57,500 bases of DNA, taken from positions 1,030,402-1,087,901 of the forward strand of contig CAJNDS010000557.1 of NCBI GenBank assembly GCA_905221605.1, given 5' to 3'. The notes under the pieces are model-generated. The model searched no databases, had not been told where the DNA came from, and saw nothing but the letters and a program-made list of their open reading frames with translations. Both the position numbers and the translations under genes were made by a program. The DNA is from Symbiodinium natans (lineage: Eukaryota; Sar; Dinophyceae; Suessiales; Symbiodiniaceae). Below are positions 32,201 to 44,200 of the stretch, piece after piece (position 1 is the first letter of the stretch; each line of letters starts with the position of its first letter).

Positions 32201-35200
32201 GGATCTGGAATGAATATCTGGACTTCCTGAGATTGACAAGTCCCACAATCGAAACAATGGTTCCATGGAGAGATGAGGTGACGAACCCCGTGGAGGCTGC
32301 CTTGCCATGCAGTGCGTTCTCTGCAGATCAGGCGTCCAACGGCGCCACGCAGCCTGCATCACAAGCTGCCTCGCTTGAGGGGACCCCGGCCCTGGAGGCC
32401 GCGCCTGCCGCCCCGTGCGGGGACCTCATAAGCCTTCACATGCCAGTAAGCAATCGCCTGTCCCGCAAAGCCCGAACCCGACCCACCCGAGTAGCGCCTT
32501 CCTGCTTCAGGTCAAATCTCGACAAGCCTGTTCACTTGCCGCGACGTGGAGAGCGCGCAGTGAGCCACGCTCACAGGCGCCCGGCCCGGACAGTTGCTAC
32601 CCCACCGACCCCCCATAACTTCCCGACCCGCTTCAACATTATCACAACCTTGTATACAGTTCATCCACGCAGCATACCACAGGGCAGGTACTGTCGGCTG
32701 AGCATTTCTCTCCCAGGCGCACCTCGAGGTATCCTCGGTGCGCCCCGGTGCCGTGCAACCGCCATCCTACCATACCCAGACAATCCCTCATACCTTGTCA
32801 ACCTTCAGACTCCTCCATGCAAAGCAGTCACGGCCTGGGTTGTTTCTCCCGAGCTGTCGCGTGACAGACATCAACTATCCTTCCAAGTCGCACCTCGAGG
32901 CATCCTCGGTGCGCCCTGGTGCCGGACGCTGATACCTAAGGTAGACCCTTACCACCTTCCCCACCCTAGACACCCTAGATTCACTAGGACGCAAGGCGCA
33001 GCCACGGACCGGGTTGGTTTTCCCACATCCTCGCATGATCGGCCTTGCTTGTGGCGACCGCTCATGTCAAGTGCAAGGGCCATTGCAAAATACGGCTGTG
33101 CGTGGGACTCTTCGAACAGCTTCACGCAGCCCCATCACATAGAGCCACTGTTCAGGACGCCTGGTGCGCATCACATGCGTGACACGTGCAGTGAAGCGCC
33201 TGACTTGCTACTGCGGCGCTGGCCGTCCCTTGCTGCCATAAGTGCTCAGCAAACAGTCCCTAGATGCCCCCGCAGCAAGATTAACGGTAGGATACGTCAG
33301 CGTAGGCTCAGCGACTTGCCTGACAATGCCTACGCACGGACCCTCAGATCCGTCAAATCCCAAGCCCGCCCTAAGACCCAACACGCGAACCAAACGCAGC
33401 TAAGGTCTACTGACGTTGCGCTGACGGAGAACCAGAAATGTCGGCCTTTGGCCCAGCAAGCAAGCTTCAAGAACGCCAGGCTTGGCGCCCGTGCAGGCAG
33501 AGAGAGGGAAAATCAGCTGCTAGTCGGTTGGAGCTATCGCCTGACATCAGTGCAAGCGCCAGACGTTCTGCCGCAGCATTCCCCCTCTAAGACCGGACCA
33601 TTCCATAATACCCACTGTGGGGTTCTGTTTAGCCCTCTTGATTCTCTAGTACGCACCATTGCTTGCACCTCAGCAGGGAACGAACATGTTGACAGCGCAC
33701 TCACACACGCATATATGCGCTTGCCACGCACCGCGCTAGACAAGGCCCCCAAGCCCACTTTAGCAAGGACGATGCAGAGCCGGCCCGGTCCCAAGTCCGG
33801 GACTGCCACGCAGGGATCTCCTGTTGGCAGAGATGCGAGGGTTGATCCTCTTGCTGCAGGAGGATCTGGAGCCAGACAACACCAGTGGCCGCTTTCATGC
33901 CTTCTGGCGAACATATGCAGTCACGCGCTCACCCATGGCACCATGCGGGTGATACACACTCCTCTCTCCTTCTCCTTCTCTCCCTCTCCCTTTTCTCTGA
34001 CCCAATCTACCCCCGCTTTCCTGTGCCTGAAACTTCTTTCTAAGTCCTCTCGATCTTCTTTCCCCTGCCCAAAGCCAGTCAGCCTAGGCATCCGACGATG
34101 CAAATGGATGCTGCTCACTGCAACCTGCCCCTGGGCGCTTCAATACTCAGACCTCGTGCCACATGCAACATGCACTGCAGGCTTGCAGGTGCATGCTCTG
34201 AGGTCGCCTGGATACACGTCGTGACTAAGGACCACGGCCCCTGCTGGGCCTGCGACCTACACTACTGTGAGCCAGGGCCTGATCAACCCAATATGGAAGC
34301 AATCAGCTTGTTTCGCGCCCACGGCGTGAATGCATTGATCCCTCTCTACAAGCGCTGTCGCACACACCCCTATGCACGCAGGCTGTGGCCAGCGAGGCGA
34401 CGAACAGTCGCGCGCGTAGGAAAGTCAGCAGGCAACATAGACGCAGCTGATGTCTGTGCGCCAGCTCATGAACACAGGTGCCCAACTCAGCACACGCACT
34501 CAAGAAGCCGAGGCCCCTCCTGCCCTTTCTGGCACATAGGGCAGTGCAGTGCGCATCCCATGTTCAGCACGCTAAGACACCTCCACAAAACTTGCCATTG
34601 CTGCAGCCATGCAAAAGCCAAGATGCCCCGGCACAGAACGGCGGCGGACAAGGCACGTGCCAAAGCTCGACCATGGCGACACCTCAGAAGGGCAGCTGGC
34701 GCTGCACCACCCCCTTCCACGGCTCGGCAGACGGGGGAGCCTATGGCCTCGACGGCAGCGGAAGGAAGCCGAGCTCCGCGGCCCCCTCCGCTGACCGTGT
34801 ACAGTGAATCGCGAGCCCAGCCAAGTCTGAGCCTTGAAGATGCCGGTGAGAGTGCCGACACCTACTCAGACTGCAGCTCCGAGGATGGCCAAGTTGTCCC
34901 TCTGACCGCACCGATGCCAAAACCTGCAGGCCTACCGCTTCAACATCTCTCCTCGACCACCCAGGATCATGCGATCGACATCGACTCGGAGAATGAGAAC
35001 ATGCCAAACAGAGACACGGAGACAGACGAAGAGATCCTGGCACCAAGGCCATCAACTCACCAACACGCTGCAGACGACAACGCTGGGCTCTCTGAGACAC
35101 CGCACCTACTTGACGCGGCGCCTGAGTCGGGGCGGCTGAGCCAGGCTACCGCGGCACTGACAGCACAGCATGTCACTGCGGAAAACCTCCCCTGCATCAA

Positions 35201-38200
35201 TCAGGGCAGCTGGGTTGTGCTTACCACGGGCATTCCCAGCCAAATTTTCCATGAGTACATATGTTCATTTGGCCAATATGCGGCATGCATCGACCTCGCA
35301 GGAGGATACGCAGTGCACTTTGAGGACTCTGCGATCTCTTATCAGATTCGCAGAGAACTGGACGGCATGGACCTGCCAGGTGGACGCTGCGCAGTGCGTG
35401 TGCTAGCATACAAGGTGTGCAACCGCTGCCAAGTACCCATGTACAACATGCCCCAAGACCAGCTGCCTGCACCCCCAACTCCTGCCCCGACCCAGGTAGG
35501 AGCTCCCCCAACCCCTGCCCGAAATCCGGTAGGAGCCCCCCGAAACCCGGGCCCCACCCAGGTAGGAGCTGCCCCAACCCCTGCCATGACCCAAGTAGGA
35601 GCTTCCCCAACGACCCTGGTAGGCCCGTCGCTCTCTGACAAACGACAGACAGCGAGAGCCTCAGAAGTTTGTGCCACACACGCTGTGCATGGCAACCATG
35701 CGCAAGACCTTGGCGGGCACTCCTATCACGACCAAACTTGCAGCTATTCTAACGCACGAACTGCGCCTGTCCTAAGCACATCACCAGCGCAGCCGATGCA
35801 TCAGACGAAGAGCAGCTCCAACGCCCACTGGATGCTCCCGGCTAGACGTCTATACCGCCTAATGCTCTTGATCCTGCCGTGCCAGGGTGAGGTAACTAAG
35901 ACTGCCCGGTACACTCAGCAACCCTCACCGAAGACCCCTGCCCCTAACTGGATTGTTAAAAGAGCGTATAAACGTGCAGTTAAACAAGCCAACAGGGCAG
36001 GTGTAGCCACATACCGGGGGAAGCAGTACTCTGCAGAAGCATTACAGGCGCAACGATATCGTGCACCTATTCCCAAACTTTCACTCGCACGACAGGCCAA
36101 AGCCCTGACGCCACGACCGTTCTTGCATGTCACCAGCCATAACATAGGCGGGGCCACCACGCTTGCCTACGACGAGTGGAGCTCATGGCTCAGCCAAAAC
36201 CAGCCCCACATAGCCTTGTTGCAGGAGACCCACTGGGGAGACTCCAGCGAGTTCAATCAGGGCCGGTATCACGCTGTTGGCAGCGGAGGCCCTGAACGAT
36301 GCTCAGGACTGCTCACTGCAATCCACCATGGCATAGCCTCTCCACAGCAAATCAGCTTCAATGAATGGATCCCAGGCAGACTTCTGCACGTGCGTGTCCG
36401 ACTCCGACAGCAAACCTGGGACATTGTCAATGTCTATCAGGTCCCATGGCGACGCACGTGTTCTGAAGCAGTCAATGTCAAAAACAGAAAACCACTGTGG
36501 GGACAGTTAGATACACTCCTCGGCCCGAAATGGTCTTATCATAGGAGGCGACTTTAACACAGTATTGCCGCGCAATGCTAGCATCACCGGCCTGAATTTT
36601 CACGCTCCAGCCAGACCCGAAACCGACGCTGACCAATTTCGTGACATTTGCCTCATGCACTCGCTCACGGCGCTTAACACGCATCACGGCCATCATCCCA
36701 CATTCGTCGGTCCACAAGGCAGCAGTGTCATTGACTACATGCTTACAAGAGGACCGCAGGCCACCGCCGCCATACCTAACACAGCAGTTGCGCCCGCGCC
36801 ATTCGCGGACTGGCGAAGCGGCGGAAAGCACCTCATGCTGAGCACACGCCTCCCAGCCCATGTTTGGAAGTATAAACCTGCACACAAGCCTCCACTCAGG
36901 TGGGACGAGCTCACGCTTCGCAAAGCAGCCCAGAGCTGCTCTACACAGCACGCAGCCTGGCGCACGGACATGAGTCTCGCTCTCGCCCAGTTGACACCTG
37001 CAGAACGCACTAGAACTGATCATGTCGTAAGCCAAATTACAGCACGACATTTCCCGCGACAAGCCAGGGCACGCGCGCCTGCTCCATGGCAAACGGCCGA
37101 GGTGCGTGCCAGCGTCAAACTGCTCTGGCAGGCGCGCGACGCACTCCGCAAGTGTCAAGCTAGCACTGGCCTTGCCTCGCTCTTCACCATGTGGCGCCAT
37201 GCTGCCAGCTTTGCCAAATGCAGTCGAGAGTGCAAGCGCGTTGGACGACAGGCAAGACGACAACGCCTGTTAGCGTGCATCCAGGAGGCCGAACAGGCCA
37301 AACAACGTGGTGACCTGAGGGGGCTTTACCAAGTTGTAAAACGACTAGCGCCAAAGCAGGCCTACAGGCGCGTCCAACTTCGCGATAGCACAGGTAAAAT
37401 GCTGAATGACGACGAAAGCGTGCAGGCGCTACTTGTGTACAGTCGAGCCACGTTCTGCAAGGAACCCACCTCTAACCTTACGGAACCCCTCCAGGCACCA
37501 CTGCAGATCAGTATGGAAGAACTCACCGAGGCGCTGGGCCAGCTAAAACCCAACAAAGCAGTCCCACCCCACTCCGCACCCATCACGGCTTACCAAGCGA
37601 ACAAGTCACTGGTCCTACCTGCCATACTGCAGTATCTCCAACAGGCCTGGCAACCAGGACTCGAGCCGTTGCTAGACAAAAGTTGGACCAGTGGCTGGCT
37701 AGTTTGGATTCCTAAGCCTGGCAAGAGCCCCTCCCGGCCCGAGAACCTCAGACCACTTGCCCTGATGACAACAGAGGCTAAACTGATAGCCACTGTTCTT
37801 AAACAAAAACTCACACCTTACGTTGTCAAATTCCTTCTTGACACCCCGCAGTTTGCCTATGTACCAAACCGCAACATATACCACTCCATATCCAAAGTTC
37901 TGGCCCACTGCCGACAAGTCAGAGAGCGCTTAAAAGCCTTCACGGAAAATCTTCACAGGCGCCACAGTGGCGTGTGCCCCACCAAACAAGGGGAAAACTA
38001 CGGCGCGCTGCAGATCACCCTTGATCTCTCCAAGGCCTTTGACTCCTTGCGGTGGGGGCACGTCCAAAGGGCATTGCAAGCAGCAGACGTCCCACAACCG
38101 CTCTGCGCGGCAGTGCTCAGCCTGCTAAGCCACACTACCTATCACTTGCATTCTGGCGAAGCCATCACATCCCTGCGTATCACCAACGGGATACGCCAAG

Positions 38201-41200
38201 GTTGTCCGCTTTCACCACTGCTTTGGTCACTGGCCTCGGGCAGGATATGGCAAATCCTCAAACAACATATGACTGAACAGGCAACGCAGGGAATTACCCT
38301 CTACGCAGATGACCACCACCTAGGACTTACTTTCCACGACGTTCCCACCTTCAAGCAGGCCATCAAACAGGCTGGCATTCTACTGGAAGTACTAGACACT
38401 GCTGGACTCAGCGTGAATGCACAGAAATCCGTCGCACTGCTGGAGGTGCGAGGAAAGGCACTCAAAAAGGCAGTCAAGGATTATGTCGCAAAAACTGCGC
38501 AAGGTCGATGCTTCGTCCTACCGCATCCTTATAGCCCACAGCTGCCACCTACGCGCATCCCACTCCAAACCACTGCGACCTACCTAGGTATTGTCATCGC
38601 ATACCACAATTTTGAGGACGCAACCCTTAAACGAAACATCAGAAAAGCACAGGGTCGCTACCAACAACTCCGGAAAATCCTCAACGGCCACCACAACCTC
38701 ACCCAAACCACAAGACTCCGCCTCTGGCGAGCGTGCATCGAGCCCATTTTCTACTATGCGCTACACACCACAGGCATCACAAAGCAGGGAAGTCACCTAC
38801 TCTACACGGCCCTGATCAAGCAGCTCAGAGCCATTGGCGCAAGCCCTGTCCACATCACTCACGAGTCCTCCACAGACCTCCTTGCTAGACTTGGCGTGCA
38901 GTGGTTCCACGATACCATGCAAGAACGTGGCAACAACCTACTGCAGAAGCTGTGTCTCGCGCCGCCCGAGGACGGAATCTTGCAAGATCCCCACATACAA
39001 GCATCCCTGCAGGCCTCACTTAACACCTTTATGGAACTTAACTCATTCTCTCCCCCAGAACCTGAAGTCCTTGCTTTTGAATGTGCCACGTGCGGGGCAT
39101 CGTTTGCCTCCAACCGAGGCCTGAAAACCCATCTCCGTCGAAAACATGGCGAGGCCCAAGTTGCGCATACTCTCAAGGCAAGAGACCACGGCCTAAATGG
39201 ACTCCCGACTTGCAAGCATTGTAAAGTAGCCTTCCCGAAGTGGCAGGTCCTCGAAAACCACGTCCGCCTGCTCGCGTGCGAGGGCCTCAGGAAGGCGTGG
39301 AGAGACATGCAAACTCCCGATATCACCCTAGACCCTAAGGATGTCCCTCAGTCTTCCACTGAAACCTACCATTTCCCCACACCTATCGCACTTAAGAAGT
39401 TTCCTCAACTCCATACCTTCCTTACACAACCCTATGCAAATGCTTGGGGCAGCGTTTTCGCCTGCGCCACAATCACTACTTGGGTGCGGCAGCGTTGCGT
39501 TTTCTGTGGCCAGTGGATTGCAGGTCCTGCGGGGTTCCGTGCACATTGGCGACGCATCCACGAGGACATCTGGTCAGTCATCAGCGCACTTACATTGACC
39601 TTGCAACGGAAAGGTGCTACGTTGTTCACTCCTCCTACGCATCAACCTTGCCTTGCGTGCCAGCAAACAGTCCGCAAACCCCTACTACACACTCCAGCTT
39701 GTGCAGTCATCACTCAAGTCGTTGCTTTGCAACTGCTAGTACAGCCTGAGTCTGTGCACCTGCCCTGTCATGCAAGCCATGGAGTACGATCACTCACCTT
39801 ACGTCGACGGGCTGGAGGACACATGGGGGGACCATTTTCGTCCCACGCAGCAGATCCTACAGGGGTCGTTTCAGACACCGGGGCCGAAGCGCCGGCGAGG
39901 ACCGGAGGAGTTTCCGCTCACACCCCCACACCCGCTCGGACAGCGCGGGGGGTATGGGATGGGTCAGCTGAGAGCCCAGCCTCACCCCACCGACTCACTC
40001 ACGGCGATCAATCTCATGACAGCCAAGCTCTCGCTCCAGCAGGAGGATTCCCTGCAAATGACACGGGCCGACCGTGGTTTTGTTCTTCACCTGGGAGGGA
40101 CAGCGGGAAGCAGCATCCTCGACGACCTGATCCAGAAATCCCACCAATGGCATGCAGCACATCAGCCTGGCAGACCGACCAACTTGAATGGCACCGCCCC
40201 ATCGGCAGAGGCCAGCGCTTCCACCAATCGCTCGGAGATGCAAACCCCGCTGCGCTCACTCTTGATGCGATGTTTGGTAAAAGAACTGCAGGACAGACTG
40301 CAGACCTTCACACAGACCAAAGACCTTCAGACGAAGGCCCAGGACACGGGACTCTACAAGGAGGGACAGTGGACCATGTTGCGTTGGGACCCAGACCTGC
40401 AGAAAATGGTGCCGGACCAGTTTCGAGCCAAGGTCACTACCGAACAGACGCTCCTGCTTCTTCAAGGCCTACACGAGTGCCTCGAGGACCCCACTCTTGT
40501 CCTTCGCTTTCACTCCCTGCGGAAATGGGAAATCGTGCAGAAGCAACGCAAGACAGTGATGCTCTTAGAAGTGAGCCTTCGAAAGAGCCTGGTTCACAGC
40601 CACCTTTTGGGTCTCTGCGGACATCCAGCTCTCACTATGATCGACGCGGCCCTGAAGCCGGAGGGCCTACGCCGCAGCCCGATGGCGCAGCGCCTCTCCA
40701 AAATGGTGGCACAGTACGAGCAAGAAATGGGCCTGATGGACCGTCGCTGGTGAGGGACACGCCGCCTGACTCAATTCCCCTATTTCAAGCGTACCCGACG
40801 CTCCAGATCCCCTTGCATAACCCCCATAATCTTTGTTACTTGAACAGTGTCACACTGGCCAGCCTATGGACTAGCCGAGCTCATGTTACGCCTCAGCAAC
40901 AGCCACTATGGGAGGTTTGCAACTCCCTAGTTGCTCAGTCCCACCCCTGTAAGCTTGCGCTAGTAATACGACCACTGTTAAGATACTGGAAACACATCCG
41001 CTCACAACATGATGCCGCTGAGTTCTATGCCTTCCTGGCACCGCAGCTGCTGGCCACTCTATGCGAAGGGGATTGGCAGGCGCGTCGTCACGCGCTGCCA
41101 CATGCAGAAGTCACTGATCTCGGAAGCACTGTGCAGCCCGTCAGTTTGTACCCATCACTGACTGAGACTACCTTGCAGGCTCTTGTCAACAAGTGGCACA

Positions 41201-44200
41201 CTCAGGCACACCGACATGCTTTGCGTAAGGCCCCTGAAATACTTACCCTGCGCATTCCCAAATTCACGAGGCCGGGACACCCAGCTGCCCTTGCTGTCAG
41301 GTATGATCTGCTAAACACAGAGTGCGTCCAGATGCCGTGCTACACTCGGTCCGACTGCACCACTGAGCTGGTGTCGTACGAGCTCACAGCATGCGTGTTG
41401 CATGTTGGCGACACACCCAGGGCGGGACACTACACCACTCTTCTGAGAGTGGGCCAAGGGGAGTGGCAGCTGCATGATGACGCCCGAGACATTATCATAT
41501 GCACCCAGCAGCGGGCCAGTCAACTTGCTGGCGAGCAAGGCTATGTCATCCTGCTTCGCAAGGCGTCATCATAAGAGCTGCCTCAACAAGGGGAATAAGG
41601 AGTAGGGGATCTGATCCAAACAATGCGCTGGGTGACGAGCGGTTGTCCTCCGCGGTCCGACAGGCTGAAAACAGGGTGTGTTTTGCCAATTTCTGCCGAT
41701 GCAGTGCCTTGACAATCGTGCCTCTCAGACTGACAGCTGCAGCATTGTCACAGTATCACTCCCCCCACTTGGCAGGACGCAGGAGATGCTTTTCTTTTCC
41801 ACAGAATGCTTGTGAGCACGTCTACACCGAGGTTGCCCTCCTTGTGTGTTATACGTGCCAGCGACACCACTCTAGGCCCCGAGGGGTAAGAGCTTGTACA
41901 GTTTTCCATTCCTCTCTCACTCCTCTTCTCTTCTCACTTGTTTCACATGGTGCCCCACAGTCACCGGGCTTGCGGGCTGTTTCTGTGTACACTGCTCCTT
42001 AGAGGAGCCGTCCTATTTGTAGGATGTAGCGCACGCAAAGTTAGCTGTACCTGGAAGCTGGCTGCGTCTCAAAAAAAAAAACTCACAGTGCCGTCGCACT
42101 CACTTGCTCAGATACACAGACAGCGCCGAGTAAACCCAACACTCCCCAAAAAGCAATGAAGCAACCCTAAACCCTAAACCCTAAACCCTAAACCCTAAAC
42201 TCCCAAAACCCTGAAACCCCTCTTCAGAGGTCAGCCCTATCTTCGAGATGTTCGACAATGCATTTGTCTTTTTGTTCCTGGCAGAGCCGCCTGGACTGAG
42301 GGCCACCACCCTAAAGCCCTAAACCCTGAACCCTAAACCCTAAACCCGAAACCCTAAACCCTAACGGGCCCTAAAGCCTTACGCGCAAATCTCAGAAAAA
42401 GCCTAGGCGAAGGCCCCAAAGCCCTCAATCCTAGAAACCCTCAAGCCCTGACCCCCTTAACCCTAGACCTCTGCTCACCTACAGCAAGCCTTCAACCTTC
42501 CCTAAGAGTTCAGTGTTTACGGCTTAAGGTTTTTGTAGGTTCCTACATAGGTCCTGTAGGATAAGGGATTTGGGCCCGAAGCCTTTTTAAGGCTTCGCCC
42601 AAGCGCCCTCAGCCCCCGACCCTCATCGCCACAAACTCCAGAGCCCGAAAGCCCAATAAGCCCTCTACACCCCAAACCCTAAAGCAAAACCCCAAGCCCA
42701 AGACTCTTGTTCAATCTCAGCATGTTGACCGGGATGACCTGGCGGAGGTGTGCGCCTCCAGCTAAGTTGGGTGACTTGCTGAGCCAGGTCAACATGGTCG
42801 GCTTGGATGAGATCTTGCTTATCTGGCCACCCTAAACCCTATACCCTAAACCCTAAACCCTGCGGGTAAGGAAGCAGCACTCTTGTTCATCCGACCTTGC
42901 AACAAGGTGCAGGGATGCGGAGGGATGGCTAAAAGTAACTCAACCTCGAGCCACCGAGCCGAGACAAGATCAACAAGATTCCAAACCCTACAAACCATGA
43001 GCCCGAAACCCATGTTCTGTTGCAACTGGCCGGCCGAATGTAAGCCCAAATCCTGAACCCCCAAAGAGAGCCCCAAACCCACCGATTGCACACCCCTCCT
43101 CAGATCGTTGAAACTCAGGCTCGTTTTCCGCATGTTTGTGGAATGGAACACTTTCCTGAAGGAGATTGCGCTTCTTGGCTCAGATCTCTCGGGGCTTGGG
43201 GTTTGGGTCGCGGCAGGGTTGAGAGGAAGTCGAGCTGTGGGCGGTGGAAATGCTGGTTCCGGGTTGTCACGCTAGCTTTGTGTTCACTTTGAACGTCGTT
43301 TGGAGTGTAACAAATGGAAGAGGGGAGCTTGTGACGGGTTCTCGAATCTTGTGCCGCAACTAAACAGCTAGGTGGGTGAAACAAAGACGGGGTCGGGCAG
43401 GTTCAGGGTAAAAGGTTCTGAGGTGTGCATGTTGCACTCCGGTCTTCTCCCGTGCTTCAACAAATGCTGAATGCTGACAGCCGCGAAGCCGTCATTCGTG
43501 CCTCAGGTTTTGGTTCGACTTTTTCCTCGTCGCCGCGGGCCTTGTTGACATGCAGCCTCCCTGGAATGGGGGCTTCTGGAGCTTTTTGGGTTTTCTTTTA
43601 CCTCCCAACGTCTATGGCTTGTGGCTCGGATTGGGGCTTCAGAGTGTAGGGGCCAGTATGCCCTAGGGCGTTGTGGGAGGCTTGGGGTGCTGTATCCCCT
43701 AAGGCCCTGCGGGACTGCGTAGTTTGAAGGCTCAAGAAGTTTCAAGACCCTCAAACCCCTGCGCCCGGAACCCTAAGCCATGTAACGAGCTCAGGTACAT
43801 CATCATGCCTTTGGCTTCCAACGGGGGACTTTCAGGCCTGGCTGCAGCTGGGGTCATTTGGGGCATTTGACCCCCTCCGCCCCCCCCTAGAAAGCCTCAC
43901 TCTGAAAGAGCCATGACTTGTCCCCTGAAGTTCTGGTGAAACTCAGGGACGCATAGTTCAGACTTGAGCAGAAAAGGGTTTAGGCTTGCCCCAAAAGACC
44001 TTGAACCAGGTGACCACAAGAACATTGTGATGCTTCGGCTCGTGCGGGCGCTGAAGGCGTTGCCCCCCCTTACTAAGCAGGGACCTCCTCTCACCGTGAA
44101 ATAATGGATTCCGACTCGAACCAGGAAGGTTGAACCCCCGAAGGGTTCCCCTTAATATACTCCTACTATGGTCCTTTCATTCCCTTAGGGATCCTTGAAA

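Larger units (their letters stand above)
30993..42080 (+). mobile_element. Full-length APE-type LINE retrotransposon with RT and USP-like protease
   Basis: The element is about 11.09 kb, bounded by a 13-nt duplication and ending in A10, so both ends are defined. Order: ~147-nt 5' leader; ORF A (unknown); ORF B (unknown, with a duplicated hairpin); ORF C (RRM-like fold, then apurinic-type endonuclease); a frameshift into the RT frame; RT; C2H2-type fingers; an overlapping second frame; a C19-like ubiquitin protease; ~500-nt 3' leader; poly-A. No RNase H is seen. It lies in the sense orientation inside the channel's S1-S2 intron. The intact duplication argues for fairly recent insertion, although the endonuclease is frame-broken. 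The clade cannot be fixed by eye. Confidence 0.9.

Noticed and set aside
36478-37263. A 261-codon minus-strand frame inside the RT region
   Set aside because: Shadow of the RT frame in GC-rich DNA; no domain, and the plus strand has clear catalytic motifs.
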